Assembly (NCBI GenBank): GCA_947561715.1
Contig: OX387197.1
Coordinates: 1,555,001 to 1,619,000 of the forward strand
Source: Ascidia mentula
Taxonomy: Eukaryota; Chordata; Ascidiacea; Phlebobranchia; Ascidiidae
DNA: 64,000 nt
Direction of reading: 5' to 3'
Part shown: piece after piece, positions 20,253 to 31,208 of the stretch
Layout of the letters: each line of letters begins with the position of its first letter
Position numbering within the stretch: the stretch's first letter is position 1
Position numbers and translations under genes: made by a program
The notes under the pieces: generated by a model
The model's database searches: none
The model's input: only the letters and a program-made list of their open reading frames with translations
What the model was told of the DNA's origin: nothing

Positions 20253-22320
20253 AAAATGATCACAGACAGAATGAACTCAACTTCAGTTAAATTTGGTGAA
20301 AATGTTTATGTAATGGGTGGAGATGTTCCAACACAAAGTTGTGAGATGTTGAATTTGGAGGAAAGTAAAAACTGGGTAAAAATTGCTGATTTGTTGGAAG
20401 GTCGAAGTTGTGCTGCATCTGCTGTTGTTGCAGGTTGGTGTGGTTATTTCTGAAATTGTTGATTACTAAACCAGAGGCTGTTCCAGGAATAAATGATTGG
20501 GGAAGCCCCCCTCACAAATTGTCATAGCAATAAAAAGTAACGCGGTGGCAGACAAAGTGTTTTGTTAATATTTATTTTTGTTTATCACTAGTGTGTCTTT
20601 GTGTGGTTTATGACTATTTTCTCATCTCTCAACCAACTCATTCTTACTCCTCACCATAACTTTTGTTAGTAATACCACAGAGAAAAATTGTGGATTCTGC
20701 CACGACTACGTCAGCAAAATCTTTTTGTACTTTTAATATTGTTACTGACACTTTACTGACAAGTTACCAATTTTTGAACACAAAATTGTTCAACTAAGTG
20801 TTCAGAAACATATGGTAAATATTTGGTGAATATTTAGATGTTTATCAACAATTATAACTTTTCTGGACAACCTTGTTTTCACTAATTACAAACAAATTTA
20901 GATGACTTGTATGTCACGGGTGGTCAAGGAAAGCATGGAGTATTTTCATCAACTTTGTGTTATTCTGTACAAGAAGACAGATGGAGATGTGGTTTCGACA
21001 TGTTACAACCAAGATATGGACATGGAACGTGTTCAATTGACAGTAATAATATGTCTGGGTTCATTTGTGTGAAGATTATTCTCATTACTGGATTCAGGTC
21101 TAAATAGTTGGCATGCATCTGAAACAACAACATAATTAACCAGAAACCATAAATTAAAGTAATCAGTAAATCCACGCTATTTACCCCAACAATATTCACT
21201 CTTGGACATAAAAATGTTGTGAAACGCCGGCCTCAAACTTACCAGAAATGCAGGAAATATTCCATCTTTATTTTGTAGTTCTTTATGACATGAATTTTAA
21301 CCATAATATTGATTAATTTCAATTAAAACCTCGATTGAAAGCTGATCGCTTATTTGTACGTTAAGAAACGCAGAGCTTACCTCATTGCTTGTTACGTAGC
21401 ACTACGGCATGATCGTAATATGACGTCACAATAAATATTAACACAAGCGATTTGAAAATTTCTTCAGATGTTTTGTTTTCTGTGGGCGGATGGGATGATG
21501 ACAGACAACTCTTACAATCATGTGAATTCCCCGATGTTCGTGTTGGAACCTCCACAAGAATCGCTTCTCTCAATGAAGCAAGAAGTGATTTAGCATGTGA
21601 AGAAATTAAAGGGAAGATCTATGCAATTGGTTAGTGATGAAAAGTTAAGCAATAAAATTAACAGTAAGTGATTTTAAAGGAAATTTTACAAAATACAAAT
21701 TCATATTCGTCATCGGTAAATGTATCACGTGATAAATATAATGAAGTTTCCTGAAAAGAATCTTAAACATAAAAACTGGTAGATATAACTATAAAGTATT
21801 AACCTAAAAACAATAAAAAGTTTTACTTTAAATCTGACAGGAGGTTGGAATGGTGGTGGTGGTCGTAGCTTCCTGCAAACAGTTGAAGAATACGAACCTA
21901 GAGTCAACAAATGGAAATATGTTTCTCCTCTCCTAAAACCTCGTTGCTTTCACTCTGCTTGTGTTATTGATGGGAGGATTTATGTTGTGGGTGGAACGAG
22001 GTAAGAATTGATATTATGACGTCACTATAGTCCACTGTTTCCCGTTTTATGTGAAAATGTAAATTTTGAGAAACTGGGACAAGTGGGATATACGATGTTA
22101 TACTTGATTAACAACTCGCATAAAATGTTTGTTAAATTTAAACTTAAAACACTTTGCTTTATACAAGGTTGTATGTGTGGTTTGGTTTAGTGGTGAAGGG
22201 GTCTGTGGGTGTACGTTGGTTTGTTTTTGTTAACTTATAAAATTTACTTTTAGTGAAAAATGTCGTAGAAAACTTGCCTGTGTTTGTTGTGTGTCTGATT
22301 CATGAAACTGTATCATGTTT

Positions 22321-22477
22321 TAAGCAACGTGGAGCCAATAATATGAATTTGTGTATAAGCTGCAGACAGATGGCCACTGTTTCGACCTAAAAGGTCTCAT
22401 CAGTGCAGCTGGTGTGACTATAAGACGACTTTGCTGACCAAACGGCCAAGCAAAGACTTCCACTTTGTGGTGACTAT
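22321..22477 (-). mobile_element. 157-bp hammerhead retroelement-like insertion
   Basis: Minus-oriented insertion with an 11-bp target duplication GTATCATGTTT (22310-22320, 22478-22488), in the last intron of kelch copy 2. The copies at 9.4 kb and 57.5 kb lack it. It carries a complete hammerhead (22358-22410) followed on the minus strand by a short tail starting TTATACACAAATTC. No ORF. Confidence 0.85.
22358..22410 (-). ncRNA. Hammerhead ribozyme in 157-bp insertion
   Basis: Minus strand: stem I AGCTGCA (22410-22404), CTGATGA (22403-22397), stem II GACCT-TTT-AGGTC (22396-22384), GAAA (22383-22380), stem III CAG-TGGCCAT-CTG, T, C17 at 22365, and TGCAGCT (22364-22358) fully complementary to stem I. 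All core bases are canonical and the cleavage triplet is GTC. Confidence 0.93.
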
Positions 22478-22597
22478 GTATCATGTTTGTTTTAAAGAAT
22501 GACATCAGTTGAAGTTTACGATCCAACCTCAGATGTTTGGACACATGCTTTTGATCTTGACAAACCAGTTCATGGTGCGACTGTTGTTGCTGTTTAA

Positions 22598-23949
22598 TAT
22601 GTTTCCATATTTGGGTGTAGTTGATATTCAACTGGGATTGATAACGGACAAAAATGCTCGAATAAAAGTTTTTATGTAAAATATCGTTTTATGCAACTTC
22701 AACCAGTTTTGTTAAAATCATGTATTTGTGTTTGCAAACCGCTGTATTTTGTGATAATAGCGGATATCCGCAAAATAGCAATTATTCCTTTTGTGGATTT
22801 CCAACGTGATTCTGCTACGAATTTATAATTCCAATACTACAATAGGTGAAGGTGTACATTATGTTCAATGCATGTGTGCCTTAAAGCATCTTGTTTTCCC
22901 TTGTGAAATATCAAGTGCTAATCCGCGCTATATAACGTCCAAAGCAGTCTGTTGCAACCTTCACATGGGCGCCTGACTCGATAAACCTTCTGGTTTTATC
23001 GGTGCTCAAACTATTTTATGTTTCATGTTCATATACGTTGTAACTTGTGAAAATAAAATAGATTTGATTTTGATAATAATCGTGAAAGGAAGTGTTTTTT
23101 TAAGTGCGGGACCTCTACCATGCAGGTCTGATTTTGTCAAAATTCGTTTAAATTTGTTATTAAAAACCCCCTCCCCCGGAATATAAGATAAAAACAGCCA
23201 CTACTTCAGGATAAATAAACAAGCATGTATAAAGCAAAATTTACGTTTAGCGAATGCATAAATTATCGATGAACATTAGTACGAAACACCAAAAGCAAGA
23301 ATTTACTTGTAGGCGAAGAAAAATGTAAGGAGTTAACGGCAAACCTGGATGTGGTGAGAGCTTTTTCTGTGGTCATCAGCCCTTGGTCGTGTGGAAAATG
23401 ACTATTTTTCCTACAACTTTACAGAAAATCGTAAATATTAATATCTTTTGCGCGACTTTGTAAACTTACTTAGAGAATTAGGAGAACAAATTTGGTTACA
23501 TTGCCTTCTGAATCACATGCTGCGATTTCATATATTTACAAGGCAATAAAATTATATTCTTTGACAATTTCTGCTTTGCCTAAACGCAATTAGTTACCGC
23601 TTCCCTAAACGCGTTTTATTGCAGAACTCCCATCTATAAACACCAGCAACGCATTTTTAGCCAATCTTTACATTAAATTGCATGTGACGCGGATAAATAA
23701 AACATTTTAATAATTAAACTAAGAGATGGTTATAACTTTAAAGACATTTTTTGGTAAAACAAGCAGATTGATGCGGCGACCGGCTTTTGAGATACAGCTG
23801 ATCAAAGTCGCGTTCTTGCCGCTGCGAACGAAATCGTGCGAAAGCGAGAATATTGTTCTGTGACGTCATAGAAGGCGCTTCAGTCGTGCGAGTGCTGGCA
23901 GCAAGCCTTGTGCATAGGAATGGAAAACTTTGTAAACCTGGTTTAGTAT
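22598..23949. other. 3' flank of kelch copy 2
   Basis: Gene-free. It matches 9.6-10.8 kb and 57.7-59.0 kb, with an AATAAA near 22662 equivalent to that of copy 1. An extra stretch with TTGCAGAACTCCC at about 23623-23758 is shared with copy 3 but absent from copy 1. Confidence 0.5.
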
Positions 23950-24182
23950 CGTTAATGATGACGTCGCTGCTGTGCTCCCATGTTGTTGTCACGCGACATG
24001 CCTCTGGCTTGTTGCGCGTTGTTGCTGCTGCTGTTTCCCTTCTGCCTGCTCAGTCCTTTATTACCCTGACGCTTTTCTTGCATGCACTCATTGTAGTACT
24101 GATGATGAACGCAGTTAGTGTTCGAAACGTTTACTATTACTAATGTAAAACAGCATTTTAGCTTTGGCTTTCATCTTCAAAA
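23950..24182 (+). mobile_element. 233-bp insertion with a second hammerhead family
   Basis: Flanked by direct repeats TGGTTTAGTAT (23939-23949, 24183-24193). The equivalent sites near 10806 and 59032 are single-copy (AGATTTAGTATAG). It carries a hammerhead at 24093-24137 near its 3' end. An open frame across it is low-complexity and not supported as a gene. Confidence 0.75.
24093..24137 (+). ncRNA. Hammerhead ribozyme, family 2
   Basis: Stem I GTAGTA (24093-24098), CTGATGA (24099-24105), one unpaired T, stem II GAAC (24107-24110) with GTTC (24120-24123), GAAA (24124-24127), a minimal stem III formed by A-C and G-T with no loop, H17 = T at 24131, then TACTAT (24132-24137) pairing with stem I (one G-T). 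The very short stem III is the form described for Penelope-like element hammerheads, often thought to work as dimers. Confidence 0.7.
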
Positions 24183-24780
24183 TGGTTTAGTATAGTTTTG
24201 CATTAAACAGAGCGCAACAAGTGAACAAGTGCAGTAAACGGATTTTGATATTAATTTGAGCTGCAGATAGATGGCCGCTATTTCGACCTATGAAGTGTTA
24301 TGTAGTTGCATAATAATAAAACAGTTACTGAGACAGGGTGTTCTTGTGGTTAAAGCTTTTGTGATTGCTAACGTGATGCATGAACTTTTAAAAACACGAC
24401 AGAAACAATAAACCGTCAATTAAGCAAAAGATAGAAGTAATTCTTTGCTTGGCAGTTGCGTTACCTACGAATTCGTGTCATAAATGATTAGATTAATTCG
24501 CCACAATCAACCACTATAACGCCCGTTAGATACTCCCCGGTTCGTGGAGCGGAACGTCACACGAGGGAAAGGTTAAAACGCGCCTCCTAAACTTCCTCCG
24601 AAAATATTTGCATTTTCAGTTTTTTATTCGGACAAAGAAGACGGTTTCTGTACAAAATGCATCACATCAACAAATGTACTTTAAATTTACAATCAATACA
24701 GGCTCACCAACTGTTTTCGGAACCGGCATGCAAACGAATAAATTGCTAGTTCAGTGTTACGCCTAAACAAATATGCAATG

Positions 24781-24890
24781 CAATATTGCTAACATAACCC
24801 TGAGGAAGTCTCGCCGGATGGCAGACGAAACGTCGGTTTCAAATAAACACTAGAAACTTGAGTGCCAGAAGAACAATTCTGATTAAAAAG
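24781..24890 (+). mobile_element. 110-bp insertion with a third hammerhead family
   Basis: Inserted in the LTR-side sequence, flanked by ATGCAATG (24773-24780, 24891-24898); the sites at 11385 and 59692 are uninterrupted. Contains the hammerhead-like motif at 24796-24838 and an AT-rich 3' tail. Confidence 0.7.
24796..24838 (+). ncRNA. Hammerhead-like motif, family 3
   Basis: Stem I AACC (24796-24799), core CTGAGGA (24800-24806, allowed at the variable position), one unpaired A, stem II GTCT...AGAC with an 11-nt loop, GAAA (24827-24830), minimal stem III (A-C with G-T), C17 at 24834, and GGTT (24835-24838) pairing with stem I. Short stems, so activity as a monomer is doubtful. Confidence 0.6.
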
Positions 24891-25327
24891 ATGCAATGTA
24901 TAGTCACAAATACCCGCAACGACGTTACACACAATGCTTACCAATTGTTGTGACAACAAACCACAAACACCGCTTGATTAAATGGCACGAACACTCTAAG
25001 AATAAACAAAGCAGTGTAAGTAACTTGTCTTGGCTCATTTACTTTCCAAGGTACAACGAATGGCATCTTAAGCCATTGCGTTCAAATAGCAATCAAGGTT
25101 AACGATAATACAGTTTATCCAATACGCATAATTAAGCTCTTTGCGACATATAACCGTGCTCCACGGAAGTCAGACACAAAAAAGGACTTAACCACGTTTT
25201 CAGTTCAACAAAACTACCCGTTAACTGTTACGTCACAAACTACAATAGACTGCAACAATTATAGCAGTGAAAGGAAAAAAGGCACATAAATAGAAATCAG
25301 GCAATTGCTGGCAAATAAGATGTAACA
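24891..25327 (-). repeat. BEL/Pao LTR segment, copy 2
   Basis: On the minus strand the LTR starts TGTTACAT at 25327, immediately after a polypurine tract (GGGGGGGTA). Sequence is near-identical to the copies ending at 11948 and 60147. The far boundary is not resolved. Confidence 0.6.
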
Positions 25328-25416
25328 TACCCCCCCACAATGCACGAATCCAAGGAGTACATGTCAACACAACAAACAAACATCGGACAGTAATTGCGAA
25401 AACAGTTCACCCACAA

Positions 25417-26310
25417 CTAATCACGCATCGCGACGTCGCGGCACAGTAAGCACAATTTTGCGATTGGGCGTTTTAACGCACCAGTGTGAGTCTTCACGAT
25501 CACCTGACGCACAACTCCTTTCCGATCAGGAAGTTCCTCAATCACTCGACCCAGGAGCCACTTGCTCCGGGGCTGGTTGTTATCCGCCACAAGAACCACG
25601 TCATTGACCATAAAATTCGAATGTCCGCTTGCCCACTTCGATCTGGGCATGAGCGTAGGCAGGTACTCGCCAGACCATCGCCTCCAAATCTGATCGGCCA
25701 GGTATTGTACCTGACGCCACCGGTTTTGATGGTAACCATCCTTCCCCGTTAACAGTCCTGGGGGCATATTCGGCGCTGCACATTGCAGCAGCAAATGATT
25801 GGGAGTAAAGGGCTCCTCATCCTTCGGATCGAACGTCACTGGGACCAAGGGACGGGAGTTTAGGATTGCCTCGACCTCTACCATCAGAGTGCACAACCGC
25901 TCATCAGACAACGTCTGTTCCGAGAGCAGGGCGTTGAGAATTTTGCGCACAGAGCGCATCATGCGCTCCCATACCCCACCCATGTGGTTAGCAGTGGGGG
26001 GATGAAAACTCCATGCAATTTCGCGTTGTTGCAGATATTGGTGAATATGCTGTTGGTTCCACTTCTTCAGTTCTTCACGCAGGATACGCTCGGCTCCGAC
26101 GAAATTCGTGCCGTTGTCACTGAAGATCTGGTTTGGACGTCCACGACGACCAATGAACCGTCGAAGGGCTCCAATAAAGGAGTCGGTCGACAATGAATGG
26201 GCTATCTCGATATGTGCGGCCCTGGTGGAGAAACAAGTAAAGATACAACCGTACCTCTTTACCTCACTTCGCCCTTGCTTCACAAGAAAGGGTCCGAATA
26301 CTGAATGCAT
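25417..26310 (-). pseudogene. BEL/Pao integrase and C-terminal tail, truncated at its 5' end
   Basis: A 297-residue minus-strand frame. It opens inside the integrase ([17 protein letters not shown]) and carries the catalytic Asp region ([16 protein letters not shown]) and the catalytic Glu region ([19 protein letters not shown]), followed by the DUF5641-like tail ([35 protein letters not shown]) and a KLCLL ending. The frame is uninterrupted here, but everything upstream of integrase (gag, protease, reverse transcriptase, RNase H) is missing beyond about 26310, where the sequence stops resembling the element. Closely similar to 12038-12634. Confidence 0.85.
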
Positions 26311-26743
26311 TCTGGCTCTGCTGCCAATTCATCTTTCTGAAACATCGTTTGAGTCGTGTTTTGCTCAGTTTATATCATGAAGACTGGAGCGATTTCATGC
26401 GTAATGTGTACTTTTGCCTTAATAAAAAATTAAACGCACCGCTCGTATTTTCGCTGTAGCGACACAATTCTATTCTAATGCCGTTATTCGTGAACTAAAT
26501 TTCCCTATGTTTGTTTCGTACAATTCCAGTTTTGTGCATATATTCTCATGGCAATGTTCAATTCCAAGTGCCCTTGTTAAAAGTTTGGTGAAACAAATTG
26601 AATGTGGGATTCGGTGTCGATATTCGGATTCGGTTTGATTCCAAATAAATAATAACCTCGTGTTTTGGCTGATTACCTGCGGTTTGAACTAAGTTGGCTA
26701 CATTTACTATTAACATCTTTTCCTATACTGCTATAATTTAGAG
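26311..26743. other. Unassigned spacer
   Basis: No gene, repeat unit or recognisable element found between the integrase breakpoint and the hAT element. Confidence 0.4.
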
Positions 26744-27722
26744 CAGTGGTTCTTAAACTTTCTTGGTCGCGGCCCCAAGACATTTTCTGTTAAACCTTGC
26801 GTTCCCAACTCCTCGAAAAAATCCTATTCAAAAACATCTTCTTATTCGTTTTTAATATCGCTCATCAATGAGAGGGATAGGGGATGTTTATTACGTGGTT
26901 AAGTGGAAGACAATTCACACCGCGGGTCTGCTGTACAGTCGGGTTTGTTCCGTGCTTTTGGCTTCCCACTCACAAGTGCAAACATTCAGACATTAACCTA
27001 AAACTACTATTGTCAACATAATGAACATTATCGCGTCACAGTTATTTAAATTTAAGACAAATCCCTTGCTAGTGGCGCTTTTTCGACAAACCACTGCAGC
27101 GAAACTTTGTGATTAAATGTCATTTTTGTGTTAAATTGTGCAATTCGATTACTTTGCGTACGTACGCGTCTGTTATTTTTTGGGTTAATCACTTCGTTCT
27201 CTACGCCAGATAGGTTTATCACATATGTGCTGATCGGATTTAGTTTTAATTTCTCATCGACGTTTTATAATAATCCGTCCATATTCGCATTTTTCTCATT
27301 TCGATGATATTATAAACACCGCCACACGGCCTTAAGCTAGGGAGAGGAAGCGAGAAAACGGACTGAGCGAGACAAAAGCAATTAAAGTATAACTCTCGTC
27401 GTTGCATTTAACGTTGTTTGTTTTGAAACAAGGTATGTTTGTTTAGCGTTTTATGTTTTGATTAAACAGTCGCAAAGATAGTTTTTTGGCAGATGTTTTT
27501 ATAGTCTTAGGAGTCAGATACACGGCGTATTCATTTCTCTGCAAACGGTCCCTGCAAGACCAAATCTTCGCTGAAATTAATCGTAAGATTTCTGAAAACT
27601 GAAATACTAAATTTGAATAGATTGCTGCTTGGTCGCTAGACGGGTATTCGAAAAATTTGAGGTCCCCCTTGTCAAACTTCCACGGCCCTCTAGCGGCCGC
27701 GCTCCCAGTTTAAGAACTCTTG
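26744..27722. mobile_element. Non-autonomous hAT element, 979 bp
   Basis: Starts CAGTGGTTCTTAAACTTTC and ends GTTTAAGAACTCTTG, with 8-bp direct repeats ATTTAGAG/ATTTAGAC (26736-26743, 27723-27730). No transposase frame; the interior is AT-rich with CGCGGCC-type subterminal motifs at both ends. Confidence 0.85.
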
Positions 27723-27786
27723 ATTTAGACATTATTAAGGCGTGCTATGCAAATTGCTGGGCCGACGTTTGAAAGACGCCGTTTTG

Positions 27787-28505
27787 GACATCGCCAGGTT
27801 CATGAACATTTGCAGAAACGGACCGGTTGGGTTCAGTGCCTTCAGTTAGTTGTTTATTGACAAACGAATATAAAATACACAAGCATGGATCCAATAATAT
27901 TAATTTTGTGATCATGTCAACCTCAAGTTTGTGAGAATATCATCCTCATCTTCCCATCATCTTCGTTTCAGGGAAGAAGGTGAGTGAGGAACAGGAGACG
28001 GAACTTTACACGTTCGAACAACATGTCCTCCAGAAGATGATGAAGAAGAAGGAAGAAGAAGACAAAGACGAACATCTCATGACAATGATCGTTGAGCAGT
28101 AAGTTGGTTAGGATTCGAATCCACACAACAATGACTTTAAACCGATTCTTCTGGATCAAACGTTTGCGTTGAAAGAACTTGATTTAATTTACAACAAATC
28201 GTAAAGATTGATAGGATTTGCTTTAAATCTAACGAATTTCTGCCGCAAAGCCTTAGTCCCATCTTTAATCTCACAAAACAAGTCCTTGCCTTGGGATATT
28301 TTATTTCAAGTGGCCGTGGTTCCTATATCACAGAAGATGTTGTTTATGCTTCGATCCCACTAAAAGATTGATTCGCCCTGTAACTAAATGTATTTATTTC
28401 AGGCAACAGGAAATGCAACTACAAGTGAAGCAATTATTAAACCTTGAGAAATGCAGAAAAAGTTCGAAACTTCAAAAGGTCACAAGTTGCCCTATTACCA
28501 CGTGA
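27787..28505 (+). pseudogene. TRPM-like channel 3' end, copy C
   Basis: Begins inside the exon after S6 (DIARFMNICRNGPVGFSAF, to about 27843, donor now GTTAGT), then the full coiled-coil-like exon 27972-28098 (KKVSEEQETELYTFEQHVLQ ... EDKDEHLMTMIVEQ) and the last exon 28403-28505 (QQQEMQLQVKQLL ... CPITT, TGA). The three pieces keep frame, so this is the best-preserved tail, but all transmembrane exons are missing upstream, where a hAT element lies 65 bp away. It cannot encode a channel by itself. Confidence 0.7.
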
Positions 28506-29014
28506 GCGATGACCTTGAAGCGCAAACGAGGTCAAGCAATCATGTCCAGTGTAAGCATCACACAAACTAGGCAGCTTGTATATTTGTAACTGCCTAAATG
28601 TCTTTTTTTGCCTACGCTTGTATTTCTTTGCCATTTTCCCATTTTCCGTGTTATGTAAAAATGTTTTTTTTCATTTGATTGATTTCCATCATTGCTGTCA
28701 CAGACTTTTCTTTATTGTTTCTGAACTGATTTCATTTCGTACCGGCTACATCAGTGCCTTATTACAATTTCTGTTTTCAACTTTGCGATTTTGAATGATT
28801 TCATAACTTCAACATTCTGCTTTCCTTTGTAATACTTTAAAGTGTGAACTATTTATTTAACCAGATAATAAAAATCCCGTGTGTATTTATTATCCTGACT
28901 GGAATCTAATGATTGATTTATTAACTCTTACAATGGATTAATTACAACACACATACTTCTAGTAGTTGGAAGTTTTATTCCATCATCTCCAACCATTTCA
29001 CGTTCACAACGTTT

Positions 29015-29119
29015 TAATTATTGCACGTGGGTGATGGTAACAACCAATGACCACTGGGTCGACACAAATTCCACGCCAGACCATTCGGAGTACTTCCTGT
29101 ACATGGATAATAGCACGAC
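29015..29119 (-). pseudogene. Small secreted Cys-rich gene, copy C, cut by a LINE
   Basis: The 3' part of the second exon (CPCTGSTPNGLAWNLCRP), with the same one-base loss after TGTCGA as copy B. It is interrupted after the shared CACGAC at 29119, where LINE sequence begins. The identical junction at 61022/61023 shows that the LINE insertion was duplicated with the block. 28506-29014 is the shared spacer without genes. Confidence 0.65.
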
Positions 29120-29361
29120 GGCTTAACTCTGTGGAAGGGTAGGATTGTGGTGACCCCCAACGAAGCCTGCCACAATGCTGTCTACCACTTCCCGCTGTCC
29201 TTCAGGGAGAGGGTACGTTCTGGCTAAGTAAGAGATCTGGGGGGAGGAGTTATGTTTTAGTGAGGATGCTTTTTGAATCGTAGGTCAGAAAGGGGTCGCT
29301 TATAGAGGAGACACGGGTGCGTAAAGAGAAAATGGCTTTGCGCCATGCCGCGGTGATTGAG
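29120..29361 (-). mobile_element. LINE ORF2 C-terminal fragment
   Basis: Minus-strand pieces ITAAWRKAIFSLRTRVSSIS and ISYLARTYPLPEGQREVVDS (frame changed between them), the region after the reverse transcriptase in L1-like elements. It matches 61023-61262, where it follows the YADD-containing reverse transcriptase segment. Confidence 0.65.
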
Positions 29362-30990
29362 CTGGGCTGTTTCATGTTTATATCCACTATAAGTACTGCA
29401 AAGATGACTGCTGTAGCTATCGTACTTTTAGAGTTGATAAGGGTCAAGATGTTGAAAACGCGTCAAACCACCGTCATAGAATTTGCGCCCGTTTTAAGGC
29501 AAATAATCGAATATCCTACACATTTTTCGATGTACAGTGCTGAAATTCGCTGTAATGTTTAATGTTGGCATCCTCTAAGACTACTGCAAAGATTAATGGT
29601 GTGGCTTGAGTAGTTTTGGAGTTAATAAGCGTCAAGCCACTTGAAATTTTGATTAGCGCCTGTTTCAACGATAATCATTCAATATCTAACACATTTTTGT
29701 ATGCATAGTGCTGAAATTCGCTGGGCTGTTTCATGTTGATATCCACTATAAGTACTGCAAAGATGAATGCTGTAGCTATCGTACTTTTAGAGTTGATAAG
29801 GGTCAAGATGTTTAAAACGCGTCAAACCACCGTCATAGAGTTTGCGCCCGTTTTAAGGCAATTAATCGAATATCCTACACATTTTTCGATGTACAGTGCT
29901 GAAATTCGCTGTAAAGTTTAATGTTGGCATCCTCTAAGACTACTGCAAAGATTAATGTTGTGGCTTGAGTAGTTTTGGAGTTAATAAGCGTCAAGCTACT
30001 TGAAATTTTGATTAGCGCCTGTTTCAACGATAATCATTCAATATCTAACACATTTTTGTATGCATAGTGCTGAAATTCGCTGGGCTGTTTCATGTTGATA
30101 TCCACTATAAGTACTGCAAAGATGAATTCTGTAGCTATCGTACTTTTAGAGTTGATAAGGGTCAAGATGTTTAAAACGCGTCAAACCACCGTCATATAAT
30201 TTGCGCCCGTTTTAAGGCAAATCATCGAATATCCTACACATTTTTCGATGTACAGTGCTGAAATTCGCTGTAATGTTTAATGTTGGCATCCTCTAAGACT
30301 ACTGCAAAGATTAATGTTGTGGCTTAAGTAGTTTTGGAGTTAATAAGGGTCAAGCTACTTGAAATTCTGATTCGCGCCTGTTTCAACGATAATCATTGAA
30401 AATTTATTCATTTTTGTATGCATAGTGCTGAAATTCGCTGTGGCCGTTCATGTTGGTATCCACTAAGAGTACTGCAAAGATGAATACTGTAGCTATCGTA
30501 GTTTTTGAGTTGATAAGGATCAAGCTGTTTAAAACGTCTGTTCGTTTTCCAAGTCAATGTAGTTAAAAGCAAACGGTTTTCACAGTCCGATATCAAATGG
30601 ACAGTAGTATCACGTTGCAAAATTTTATTAAAATTGAAGTTGAAACAAGCAAATAAACGGCTTGACGCGTTTCAAAAAAGTTTGACCCATTTTAATGTAC
30701 AGAAGTTATAATAGTGATTTTTAAACTACACATGCAAGATACCAATAGCAAACAGCCCTGTGATTCTCAGCCTCATAAACAAAATAGTTTGTGAGTTATT
30801 GAATGATTTGCTCCAAAACGTGCGCCGTTCTAGGCGAATGACGCGTCTTAAAAAAGGTTGACCCTTATTTAATTTAAAAGTGCAAAAGCTACACTAGTCA
30901 TTTTTGACCTACAGGTACAAGATACCAATAAGAAAAAGCCCAGCGATTCTCAGCCTCATAAACACTTTTCGAACCTAAGTATTCTCCATG
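29362..30990. repeat. 359-bp dimeric satellite with an inverted end
   Basis: Units start with CTGGGCTGTTTCATGTT at 29362, 29721 and 30080, and with a variant at 30438: period 359 bp. Each unit has two diverged halves of about 180 bp (both include ACTGCAAAGATGAAT- or ACTGCAAAGATTAATG-like text and end GTGCTGAAATTCGCTG), a simple higher-order repeat. From about 30640 to 30990 related monomers continue in reverse orientation (GACGCGT...TTGACCC), so the array contains an inversion. Confidence 0.85.
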
Positions 30991-31208
30991 GCGGTAACCT
31001 CGTTGGCCAGTGAACCAATCGGAAACGACATAAGTTTGCTGAGCAACACACATCACAACTGTCAAAAATCCCCAAAATTATGTAAATACATCAGAACTAT
31101 TAAGTGTAAAGACTTTATTTGATGGAAAGTGAATAAAGAAAATTAATGTACAGCATAACACTCAGTACTAGCAAAATTATGAAAGCATTTAAAGGACTTT
31201 CTATAAAA
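30991..31208. other. Junction between two tandem arrays
   Basis: No gene seen; the last 70 bp are a diverged first unit of the 70-bp array. Confidence 0.4.

Larger units (their letters stand above)
20253..22597 (+). pseudogene. KLHL-type gene copy 2, exons 8-12 only
   Basis: Equivalent exons: 20253-20433, 20902-21042, 21468-21629, 21841-22000 and a modified last exon 22498-22597 (TAA). They encode the last five kelch blades (ENVYVMGG, DLYVTGG, LFSVGGWDDD, IYVVGG) with no internal stop. BTB, BACK and the first blade are absent, because exons 1-7 were deleted near 19.97 kb. The last intron took a 157-bp hammerhead-element insertion (22321-22477), and about 18 bp around the normal acceptor were lost. 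A replacement AAAG acceptor at 22497 would still join in frame (AG+A, then MTSVEVYDPTSDVW). Without BTB it cannot act as a Cul3 adaptor; with no start codon context it is best treated as a truncated duplicate. Confidence 0.75.
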
